From the NCBI GenBank assembly GCA_965644315.1, contig CBFFRQ010000019.1:1-64000 (forward strand): a DNA stretch of 64,000 nucleotides, given 5' to 3'. The notes under the pieces were generated by a model. It did no database searches. It had not been told where the DNA came from and was given only the letters and a program-made list of their open reading frames with translations. This document shows, piece after piece, positions 30,698-40,933 of this stretch; position 1 is the first letter of the stretch, and each line of letters opens with the position of its first letter. Source of the stretch: Caecitellus pseudoparvulus. Lineage: Eukaryota > Bigyra: Bicosoecida. Both the position numbers and the translations under genes were made by a program.

Positions 30698-30760
30698 CTG
30701 CGTGCCAGCGCCACAGCAGCGGCGAACTTCCCACGCCGCAGCGGCATCAGGGAAGATTTT

Positions 30761-31367
30761 CAGCCTTCACACTTCGAAATAGATTATTTTTCTATGGTCC
30801 TAATCCTCTAGCTTCAAAAACCACCCCCACCTTGCGCCAGCTTCTCCAGAATTGACGCCGGCAGGCCTGGCAAACACAACCGATTTCCGCAGCACGGTTT
30901 GCCGCACTGCACGGCCCCCTGGCTGCCTGTCGCTGAGTGACGGCACGAATGAGACTTCCTGGTCAACAATTACATAGAAGGGCTCAGTCTTACGGGTCTA
31001 AGTTCCTTGCTTCTGCCCCTCTCAGCGCCAGGCTGCACTAAATCGTTGGTTAGTAAGTCACAACCGCAACACTTGCCACTGCAGAACAGTGTTCAAGAAG
31101 GCATAGCATCTCACGGGTGAGAAGTCATTCTAGAGTCCATTGTCATCTCACAGCTTGCTGGTGTCTCGTGACTTGATTGTTTCATGAGCTCCAATGGCGC
31201 CCTCGCCTCGATATGGGAAGGCATGTCTCGCACCTTCCTGCCCAGCAAACCTCCACAAACCTGGCAAGAAACTTTGCGGGGCGAAAATACGCAATCCACG
31301 CTCCGTGGCAGTCCTTCGTCTGACACATGGAAGCCTTGCCGAGCGGCATTTCCACACCTCAGTCACT
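30761..31367. other. Intergenic, AT-richer than neighbours
   Basis: About 600 bases between two minus-strand genes: promoter/5' region of the WD/SPRY gene and 3' flank of the RHS-like gene. Only short open frames; no recognised feature. Confidence 0.45.
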
Positions 31368-34300
31368 TCAGCCACTGGGTTCACTTGGTTCTCCGGCATC
31401 ACTTGAGTCAGAGTCGAACACATCTGGAAACACCGTGATTTTTTCAGCCGTTGGCGCAGGCACAGGAACGAAATCGCCACCCACCATCGCATGCACCAGC
31501 GGAGAGTCAAGGTACTTCGCGCATTGCTCCAAGTATGTCTTGTTTGCCACAAGGTCTGTGTTTGTGATGTACAGCATGTGCACCCGCCACTCTGGCTTGC
31601 TTACTCCATCCACTGGCTCTGTCGTCACCCTGAGCTTCCTGTACTTGTCAACACCACTGCCCTTCTGGCCGCCAGTTCCTTGCCCAGCACCACTTACACC
31701 GCCAACGGATACTTGCTCTGCCTTTACCCGCACGTCTGCCTTCAGCAGTTCTAACCAGGAGTTCACAACAGACATGCCACCCTCAGAGCCCTCTTCACCC
31801 CCAGCGTCTGATGCGGGCGCGTTCTCGCTGCCGCCAGGGTGCAACAACCTCACGTTTCCATCCTCAAGAACCTCGAGGTGTGACCGTTTTGAGAGCGCCA
31901 CCTGTGCAATGTCGCGCAAGCCAGGGGGCACATCCGTGGGCTTTCCCTTTCCTGATGCGTGGGCGTACAGGTTGGAGGAAGTTACCTCAACGAACACGGC
32001 GTGTTTGACCTCTGTGTCGTGATGCACCAGCAAGGCGTCCACGCCAGGGCTGTTCTTCCACGTCTGGACCACCCAGGCATCGCCTGGTTTCATGCCATGC
32101 AAGGATGACAACACATCTGCCGGCACCACAGAGCTGTTCAGCGCGAGCTGGTTTGGTGGTATGTCGCCAACTCGTGGCGCATCCGCCTCCTTCAGTCCCA
32201 AAACTCTCATCAGCTGTGACAAACGAGGACCGTTCGTGACCGATGCAGGCGACACCACCTTCACCAAGTCCAGGGAGTTCTCGTTCTGAGGGTACTCCAT
32301 GAGTTGCTTCACATTCTCAGGAAGAAATGCTTGGCCCACCGCCAAAGCACGGTGTCCGCACGCACCCAACGACAAGAGTGCGACAATGTCGCTCTCAAAT
32401 TCACTCTCCGTGGAATGAACCCCTCTCAGCAGATTCGACAAACGCTGCCCATCCGTCCTTCCATAAGTACGTGACAGCAACACCTGCAGGAGGGCATGCC
32501 TTGCGGCCAACGACACAAACACAGCGTTATTTGCCACCTCTTCGTTTGCAACATCAACCCGAGACACCATTGAGGCGTTCACCAGCCCGTCAAGTGCTTG
32601 CGCCATTTGCAAACCCCAGGTCGCTGCCGCAATGGCGGGCCAAGTAAGCGTCACCTCTGTGCTGTTGTCACGAAGTTGTCGCTCGAGGCGCCTCCGGAGC
32701 TCACCCGATAGCTTGTAAAAAGTTCGCTGTAGGGCATCTTTGTGCCCCATGCGCTTCAAATCGTCACAGTACTGCCGAATAAAGCGTGGCACATTGCCAA
32801 GGTACTGCAGCATTTCCCACAGCTCATGCTCGGTTGGAATCGCAGGCCCACCGCCCACTCCAGCGTGCCCTGCGCTTGGCAGCGACAGCTCTGCATCGAC
32901 CCCACTGAAGAGCACTGCCATCATGGTCTTCGTCGTGGTTGGCCCCAGCTCGTAGAAAACCTCCGAAAATTGGCTCTTGATCGTTTCCCCTAAAATGGTG
33001 TCTGGGGAGCTTGCCAGCACACGCATCGTGCCTTTTCCCTCATGCTTGCCAGTCCAATCACACCAACCTCGAAGCGCCCCTCTCATCGTACCTCGTTTCT
33101 CATCTCTCACATTTCGGTACAAGTTGTTCACCTCATCCACCACAACCAAGCGCTTGCTGTGCAGAGGCGCCTCACCTGGTTCTCCAAACAAGTCATCCAG
33201 GACGTTCAAGACAGTCTGTGGAGGCAGCTTCGAGAAGCGTAGCAGCGGCCACATTCGTTCATGCAGCACATTCCCGCTCAAAGCGTCCCCTGCGCTTGTG
33301 TTCAGCCCCTGCAGCAGCGTCTTCAAAGTAGTGTCAAGCAGAGCACCACCATCTCGCACATACAGCACGTCAGCCCCCAGGCCAACAGCCGCGATGCTGA
33401 CCAGCGCTGCCAGAGTGGTGCTCTTGCCGCATCCATGCACCCCTGTCAGCAAATGCCCTGGGCGCTCAGTCGTCAACGCTTTTGCGCAGCTTGCAAGGAA
33501 GGCAATGCGCTCTGGCGTCCACACGATGCTCAGCGTGGGCAGTGCCTGCCGAGGCAGCTGCTCCAGCGTGCCGTCCAGACGGGGACGAACGGCAGGCAGG
33601 TGAATGAAATCAGTTTCCTTGGGATGTAGCGTCAGAGGGAGCAGAGACGGAGCTGCCTCGTCGTCCGTCGCCGCGCAGATGCCGTACTCTTGCTGAAAGT
33701 CTTTGGGCTTCAATCCCTTGCTGCTTACAGGTGAAATGAACCTCGTTGCAAATGCCACAACCTCCCCGTTCTCACCAAAGACAGGATTCAATTCAGTGAT
33801 GCCCATGGCGTGCTGCGATGCGTCTTCGGTTCCTGTTGCACCACCTGCGTCGCCCGCTCGTCCCCCGTGCTCCCTCTGCAGTGCAGCCTTGGCCTCCTCA
33901 AACCATTTCAACACCCCCTCCTTACCTCTCAGCATCGCATTTCCCAGATCAAGCTTCCAGCCCAGCACATGCCGCACCGCCTGACGGTGGCCGGCATCTG
34001 GCATGTACTCCTGCCCAGTCGCACTGTCAAGCAGCACTTTCCGCAGCGGGAGCACCGTATTCGAGACACCTGCAGAGGACAGCGCAGAAGCCCACGTGGC
34101 CTCCTCTTCGGCTCTCTTCTTGGCGGCGGCCTCCTCCTCCCTTTCCCGCTTCTTCCTGGCGGCTGCCTCCTCTTCGGCTCTCTTCTTGGCGGCGGCCTCC
34201 TCCTCCCTTTCCCGCTTCTTCCTGGCGGCTGCCTCCTCTTCGGCTCTCTTCTTGGCGGCGGCAGCTGCGGCGTCTGCGGCAGCTGCAGCAAGCTTCATTT

Positions 34301-34999
34301 GATTCGTAAGCAGCCCATGAATCAGCCGCTGACGATTTTGCGGCTCTACGTAAAACATGCCTTGAAGAGACTTCTTGTTGATTTCCTTTGCGGGCACGAA
34401 CAGCAGCGTCTCCATGTCCAGCACTATCTCTCGCGCTGCAGCCTCCCAAGCCTGCTCATCCAAGCCCCGCAGCATACCTGGCAGTGCAGAGCAAGCCAGT
34501 GCCAGAGCCGTTGCGGTTGTTGGGTCGGATCCCTGCATCAAATGCAAAAGAAGAAGTGCGCCAACGCTCACAGTATCAGGCAAGAATCAGGGCCATCACC
34601 CGCAGCACGTACCTGAGGCAGCTCAGGTGGCAGAAATTGCACAGCAACATCCAGACCAAGTTCATGTAGAGCAGTGTGCAGACCCCCAGGCTCATACACG
34701 GACGGCGCGTTCATCGCCGGAAGCACGGTGTCAGGCTCCGGCGGCTTTAGGCTGCTGCTGAAGTAAGCTGCTCCCGCGCCCGGCCACGAGTGCCACGCCC
34801 CTGCAGAGGACGTGTACTCTCGTTGTGGAACATAGCACACTGTGCCTTCCCACGCATGATCCACGGGAGCGGCGCATTCAGCAGACGAGGAGGGCTGGGC
34901 GGCACTGCTAGACGAAACGCCACCACGCCAAGCACTGGCCGCGGCACATCTGAGTGCCCTGCCAGCCGTAGCTAGAGCTGAGCGAGAATTCAAGAGCAT
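31368..34999 (-). CDS. P-loop NTPase of the RHS/Crinkler type with possible mitochondrial presequence
   Basis: Two exons: 34999-34613 and 34532-31368, joined in phase 0 over an 80-base intron (34533-34612, GTACGTG...TGATGCAG), giving 1,183 residues. The N terminus (MLLNSRSALATAGRALRCAA) is rich in Arg, Ser and Ala with no acidic residue, like a mitochondrial presequence. A charged helical stretch of 22-residue repeats (KKRAEEEAAARKKREREEE) lies near 220-290. The NTPase core has Walker A GVHGCGKST near 490 and Walker B RLVVVDEVN near 591, with VLASSP after it. Near 958-990, GVDALLV followed by VFVEVTSS resembles a PD-(D/E)xK nuclease core but lacks the usual Lys. NTPase plus nuclease-like C terminus is the architecture described for trypanosomatid retrotransposon-hot-spot and Crinkler-type proteins. 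Family assignment is by motif only. Stop is TGA. Confidence 0.75.
34098..34262 (-). repeat. 66-bp coding tandem repeat
   Basis: About 2.5 copies of a 66-base unit encoding the 22-residue Lys/Glu/Ala helix in the RHS-like gene. Near-identical copies suggest recent slippage; a single charged helix is the likely product. Confidence 0.85.
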
Positions 35000-36199
35000 A
35001 TTTCAGAATGTATGGCAGACCAGTTGTGTTAGGTGCACCGGCGCTCGACGGGAACGTCGAGGCGGTGTTGGCTGGTGCTGACACCTGCGCCCCAGCACTT
35101 CGCAGAACTTGCACAGCTCTTCGAAGCGCAGGGCTGAGCTTGCCTGCGCGACTTGAGGGTTGAGCTAGTTCTGCTTGGCTGTGACGTGGCACGTGTTTGT
35201 TCACTTTGGTGAGGAATGTTTGTCAGTGCGCAAACTGTGTCCGTGCCAGGTGCTCATGTGAACGAAAATGTGATTATATGGTTGGGTTGGTACAGCACAT
35301 ATCGGCAAAGGAGTGAGTGTTGGGGTGTGAAGCTGTGTTTGGGGCCAAGTACAAAGTATTTAAACAGCATTGGGACACTATTGCGTTCACTTGCATGGGC
35401 CGTTTGCTTGATATTGAGGCAAGTTCAGGACGTGTTTTGGTGGGCAACTTTGTCCTCGACTGTTGCGTTGTCCCACAGGACCATCCAGGCGCTCCCCATG
35501 AGTGAAACCAAACCGAAAGTCCATGAAATCACGAGATCTTGTGTCTTGGTAGTTAAGGCATCTTCTGATCGTCTCTCTCTCGAGAAAACCACCAATCAGC
35601 ACCGACCGTTGCGGAATGCGGAACTTGATAAGCCGCCCCAAAGGCTCCGGCGCCTAGTACACGCTCAGGAGCTCACTTGCGGCATAAAGAGTCGGGGGCT
35701 TAGGCCTTAATGTAAATTCAGTGCATTCTAGACTGATTAATTGTGCTGTACCGTCTTGTACACTTCCAGAGAAGATTGTGAAAGTACTTTTGTGTTACTT
35801 ACTTCCCCTTGCATGTGTCTTGTACTTCTTTCCCCTCATTTACCTCCAGAAATGCACTCTTCACTGTATTTCCATCAGAACTGGATACTAACGGGAAAAT
35901 TCAACAGGCGCTTGAACATTGAAAGGTATGGTAGGCTTCTTGCTTGCCTCATGTGCTCAGGAGACTCGGCAAACGGCCCGGCGTGGCGTTTCATCTGGCA
36001 CTCTTACCTGGCCGAGTTCCATGTGGACCCACAGAGTGTGTGGTAGAGTGCAGGATGGCTATGATCCTGCAAGAAGCGTTATTTGGTGGCATATATTTCG
36101 AGGCGTAAAATAAGCTCAGAACTGCTTCGTTCTTTGTGGGTTTGGAGGCCGTCTTTGTCGGACTGGTTCTGGGGTGAAACTCCCGTGAAGCTTGGCCAG
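35000..36199. other. Intergenic, lower GC, no gene supported
   Basis: 1.2 kb between the RHS-like gene (start at 34999) and the transposase remnant. A 164-codon open frame at 35216-35710 (+) has no recognisable features. No inverted repeat matching the far side of the transposase was found by eye. Confidence 0.45.
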
Positions 36200-38557
36200 T
36201 CAGAAAGCGCATGCGCTCGTGCACCGCGGCCGTTTGGACAGATTTTGCACGGGTTTGTTTCCTATGGACCTCTTCATCCCACCAGTACGAGCTTTCGTCT
36301 TGGCCCCACCGACGTGAGCTTCTGTCTGGGCCGTCCCACCCTTTGGACCAACCTTTGCCCCCGCACGTTTGCGGCCTGTCTCGGCCCCACTCTGCTTCTG
36401 AGTCTTGACCTCTTCATCATGGACAGCTGCCTCCGCCTGCATCATTTGGGCTACCTTCCTCACCTGTCCTTCCGTTGCGTGTGCTGCAGAGGCAACCCGT
36501 GATACCAGTGTTCTCTCGTTGTAGGGGCAGGTCCCATCCTTGCGGGCCTGCTGCTTTTCCAGGAACAGCTGGCGAATCTCATGTTCTAACTCCGGGGTGA
36601 CAGACGAGGTGGCCCTGTGGTACAAGGGCAGACCAGAGGCCTCGTCTTCCTTGAAGGATGGTGGGGCGGGTGGAACTGGGTTGCGTTGAAGCGCCGCAGT
36701 GATCTCTCCATCACCAAGTTCAGTGACACTAGAGCACAACGCAGACAGCAGATCCAAGCTGTCTGCTGCTTTGCCCGCCTTGGATCGCGTCTCGCGCTTG
36801 CGACTGTGCGAGTTGGTGTACTTAGACAGCAGCTTGGCAGCAGTGGCTTGGTTCCTCTCCAGCCAGTACAGTGTCAGGTTCATCTTGGCCACATCGAGGC
36901 GGGTTGAAGTCCCTGCCGTCACCATGTCTCGCATCCCAGCGTGTAGGCTCTCGCTTCCCCCTGTTGTCGTCGCGCCGTGAACCGCATCTCGCCCATTCAT
37001 CAGACCCTGAATGCCGACTAAGTTCTTGCATGAGGCCTTGACTCGGGATCGAGTCAGTGCGTAGGGGGATCCTTTCTCAAGGATGCCGTGAATGGGAGCA
37101 CCGCGTACAACAGATGTGGCACCACTCTCGCTGGGGGGCGCCCAGACTACCTCGAAGAGCTTGGCAACCCGCTTCAGCTCAGCCTGAGCTTGGCTCACGT
37201 TGTCTGGACCCACGTGCAGAGGAAGCATGGGAATGGCACCTTCACCTTCATGTACGCCTTCAGCAGTCACAGTGAATGGCTGGCCGCGGGAGCGGCGATG
37301 CAGCATGCCGGCAGCAGCGGCACAGGCAGCAGCAAGAGCGAGGGGGACATGCTCGCGAAGCCTCGCAGCAGCCCCAACTGCACACCCTGGCCCGTACACA
37401 GCCCATCCAAACTTGGCAAGGAGTGAGTTGACCACCCCCTGCTGTCCCTGGCTCAGGGGCTTGCGTGCAAGGATAGCATGGGCGCAAGCTTTGAATCCCT
37501 TCATCGCTTCCCTTGCAGAGGGCAGGTAATGCAACTGCTGATCAATGTCTCGCTCTGGCAGCATCAAGCGCGAAGACACTTCCGTTCTGGGGGGCGTCCG
37601 TATCCAGTGAACAGTGTCAAACCAGAGCCGTGAGATCATCTTGCCATCTTGGTGCACGGATTTGCTGGGAATGGTCTTGGTCACGCGGCTGGCAAAGTGC
37701 CAAGGGTCCACCGCGAACCGCACCACGCCTTTCCGCAGCAGTGGGAAGTGCACGTCGATGGTTTTCTGCAGGGTGTGCTGGTGGGTCTTGAGGTTGTCCA
37801 TTGTGATGACGATGGGGTGGGACGCCGCCGGGCCGCGCTCCCGCAGGTGCCCCTTCAGCCTGCACAGCACTAAGCCCAGGACCCAGGCCAAGTTTGCCGC
37901 GCTTTCGTATCCCGTGAACATTGTAGGCTGCAGGATGAAGCCGTACCGGCCCACAACCGTGGCTATGCAGGGAGCCACCCGCCAACGAGTCCTGTGTGTG
38001 GCCTGCGTGGCGCAGCCTCCGCTGCCCGCACAGGCTTCTTCCTCTGCACCCTTGTCACTGCCACTGTCGCTGTCTTCTTCCCCATCCGGCCCTTTTTCGG
38101 CCTCTCCCTCGCCCAGCTCGTGCTGTGTTCTCGCTCGCGCCGCTCTGGCCCTGCGCAGTGGCTGTGGACCTGCGACGTGCACCCGGATCGAAGATGCAAA
38201 GGCCCGGTCCACGCCGATGTTGTCAGCGAAGCGTGCGAGGGCCTGCAGGTACCCCTCCACATGCGGCTTGATAGCGACATGGTAGATGTGCAGGGCGGCG
38301 TCCCACAGAGCCTTGCCATTAGTGCTGGATCACACCCTGCCCACGACGTGCTTCACGATCCAGCGCACGGCTTGAGCCAGTGCATGCTGCACCTCAGGGC
38401 ATACGCCGACAGAGGGGTGCTTCCTGCAGAGTGCCCTTTTCCAGGAGTTTACCTTGTGTTCGAAAGGCCGCGTGACGGCTCGCGAGAGGCTGCGTGGACC
38501 TTGACCGTGCCTTCGCGGCCGTGCACGGCGGAGCACTCCCAGAGGCGATTGACACAC
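36200..38557 (-). pseudogene. DDE-type transposase-like gene (MULE/KDZ-like), broken by in-frame TGA
   Basis: Main open part 36200-38260 (686 codons to TGA); homologous-looking sequence continues upstream in the same frame across a TGA near 38330 (VRWIVKHVVGRV, stop, SSTNGKALWDAAL). Candidate catalytic residues are D in IVITMDN, D in FAVDPWHFASRV and E in TTGGSESLHAGM, with the spacing pattern D, D-x2-H, then G-x-E-S of RNase-H-fold transposases. The C-terminal 150 residues are Lys/Arg-rich. An N-terminal acidic insert (GEGEAEKGPDGEEDSDS) is present. No terminal inverted repeats or target duplication identified, so element limits are unknown. Assignment to MULE versus KDZ is uncertain. It could instead be a domesticated gene with an unrecognised exon structure. 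Confidence 0.55.
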
Positions 38558-39154
38558 ACAATGTAGATAGTGAGATGTGTCGGGGGGCGAGGGCTATGCA
38601 GCCGAGGAAGTTGGGTATAGCTTGCGTGTGGGGATTGCGCTCGCAGAGGCGAAGTTGACGCCATGCTGGGTTGGGCCATGGTTTGAGCTGCTGCTGTGGG
38701 GCCGGAGGCAGCTTGAAGAACGAATAGTCACCCAAACGTGCTCGTATGAGACGTGAAGCATGCGCCATGGCAGGGAGATTTCTGGCAGTGGTGTATTGAT
38801 GGGCCTTTCTGAGGAATCTTTGGGCCTGGATCTCTCTACCCACACGAATCTACCCCAGTGTCCATACCGGCACCATGTCCAACGCTCTTCAAGCAAAGTT
38901 GCTGTATTATCAGTGACAGCTCGCACTTCTCACAGCCCAGGTTTCGCACAATTATCTTATCATCCTAGGAAACACCTAGAGCTTCAAGTGCACGTGGTTC
39001 AGGCCTTCACAGCCAATCCCAACCTCAGCAAAAAAACATATCAAGACACTTTCCCCACGTTCACACCTTCTTCGTCTAGTTGAGCAAAATCGGCTCCAAG
39101 CAGGCCACGGGATATGCCGCTCATAGCAGCCCTGGCTGCTAGGCGCTCACTATC
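38558..39154. other. Intergenic, no gene supported
   Basis: About 600 bases between the transposase remnant and the ankyrin gene's stop. Probably carries the degraded 5' part of the transposon and the 3' flank of the ankyrin gene. Confidence 0.4.
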
Positions 39155-40084
39155 TCATCGTGGACGCACAGAAGCGCGCAGGTTTAGCATGCCTCTGCGG
39201 TACAGTTCCCAGCTCCTGTGCTTCTCCCAGTGGAGAAGGAGGTCCTTGAAGGGCCGGTCCCTGGGTTTGATGCGGGCGACCGGGTGCACGCCTCTGTTGT
39301 TGGCAATGCGGGGGTCACACCCCCTCTGGAGCAGCGGCAAAAGCAGGTCTGTGCGGCCCATCGACACTGCTATGTGCAAGGGTGTCCTGCCTAGGGCGTC
39401 CCGTTCGTTGATGTCTCCGCCTGCTCGCAGTGTGGCGTCAATGCACTCCAGGTTGCCTGCCTTTGTTGCCAAGTGCACGGCTGTGGATCGCGGCTTCTTT
39501 GACCGAACGACTCGTGCCCCCTGCTCATGCAACCAAGCCACCATTGCGGCGTTGCCCTGCGCCGCTGCCAGCTCAAGGGGCGTCTCTCCTCTGCGTTTGC
39601 TGGCGATGTCAGGCCTCGCGCCCAGCGCAAGGAGGTGCTTCACAACGTCTGCCGCCCCAGCGAGCACTGCCTGCTCCACTGGCGTGGCATAGAATTTGGC
39701 GTGTCCGACAGTCTTCGGGGTGGGGTTTACTGGCACCTTCAGGTGGTCAGTGACAAACTGCACCATGTCCTTCGAGCCAGAGCTGCAGGCGCCCAGCAGC
39801 AGCTTGTAGTCGCTGCGCTTGGACCGCCACCTGATTGCGGGAGAGGAAGACTCCGCCGATTGTATGAGAAACTCAAGTATCTGCAGGCTGCCGCTCTGCG
39901 CGGCAGCTGTGAAGGCGCTGGGCTTGGCATGCAAGCTGGACTTGGAGCCAGGTGGCGCTGCCAGCACCTTGGTGAACTGTGAGTGAGAAGCCAAGGCTTT
40001 CACCTTGTCCACTGCCCCTTCGGAGATTGCCTGCAGAAGGCGCTCGTACATGATCTGCGTTGGGAGTTCGCCCTTTGCTGCCAT
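39155..40084 (-). CDS. Ankyrin-repeat protein
   Basis: 309 codons, single exon, ATG at 40084 and stop TGA. At least five ankyrin repeats from about residue 50: FTAAAQSGSLQILEFLI, TPVEQAVLAGAADVVKHLLALGA, TPLELAAAQGNAAMVAWLHEQGA, AVHLATKAGNLECIDATLRAGGD and TPLHIAVSMGRTDLLLPLLQRG. These form a stacked helical protein-binding surface. No catalytic domain or membrane segment is visible; the partner is unknown. Unlike the decayed array at 21750-24050 this copy is intact, and its repeat sequence is different, so the two are not recent duplicates. Confidence 0.85.
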   Translation of the reverse strand: MAAKGELPTQIMYERLLQAISEGAVDKVKALASHSQFTKVLAAPPGSKSSLHAKPSAFTAAAQSGSLQILEFLIQSAESSSPAIRWRSKRSDYKLLLGACSSGSKDMVQFVTDHLKVPVNPTPKTVGHAKFYATPVEQAVLAGAADVVKHLLALGARPDIASKRRGETPLELAAAQGNAAMVAWLHEQGARVVRSKKPRSTAVHLATKAGNLECIDATLRAGGDINERDALGRTPLHIAVSMGRTDLLLPLLQRGCDPRIANNRGVHPVARIKPRDRPFKDLLLHWEKHRSWELYRRGMLNLRASVRPR

Positions 40085-40933
40085 GGCTGAAATCTGCGTG
40101 GATTGACAGGGAACAGACTTGGCGTGGTGGCGGGCCGTTGTAGGTTCTGCAAATTCCGCAGGGAAAGCCAGGTAGCTGTCAGCAACCCTCCTCCCCGCAA
40201 CACACCATCAGGCCATACCATGCAACAGAGCAGCCCATACGAATGTGGCATTGGAGCTGAGCCCTCGCTTGTTTAGCAACAGTGGGGCTTGTGCACTGCT
40301 GCCTGAAACACACACGACACTCAACACGACAACGCCTTCGGACGCGACACACAAGGCACACGCCGTGCAAAGCACAGGAACGAGTCACAATATCATGCTA
40401 GGTACTGCTTTACTCCCCGTAGACATGCGCACGTACAGTTTGCAGGGGTGGGGGAGTGACTGGGGGATGCTTGGTGTGTGCTTCGCCGTGTGTGCAAGCG
40501 GAGGCACAAGCTGAGCGTCAAAGAAAGCGGACGATGTTGTGGATTTTGATTTACACTTGCGACTCTCTTGCATGAGTGCTGCTTCTCCCCTACGTCTTTC
40601 AATGCCAAGGGCCTAGCCCCCCCCCCCGCCGTGGGCCCTGCGCAGACACTGGCGCAAGAACCGATGCCTGGCCTTCACATAACCGACAAGCCCCAGGCCC
40701 CTAACCAAACTCCGAGCGACACGCTAGTGTTCAAGCCATAAGTACCAGGCTCGTGATCGACCTCCACGCCTGAAGTTGAACACAACCTCCAGTCATTGGG
40801 CCCGCGAGCAACAACAGGCTTTGGATATGCCTGCCCAGCTCCAACTGAACTACGAAACTTGCGTCAAGGCACAATGCACCACACTTCCTTACAACCCAAG
40901 GCCTTTCCACCACCTACGTTTCCCCCGAACTTT
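40085..40933. other. Intergenic between two minus-strand genes
   Basis: 850 bases: upstream region of the ankyrin gene and 3' flank of the giant kelch gene. Contains a run of 11 Cs at about 40618-40628. No coding evidence. Confidence 0.45.

Noticed and set aside
38330-38332. Second selenocysteine TGA in the transposase-like gene
   Set aside because: No selenoprotein family match and no SECIS-like structure; nonsense decay of a transposon is simpler.
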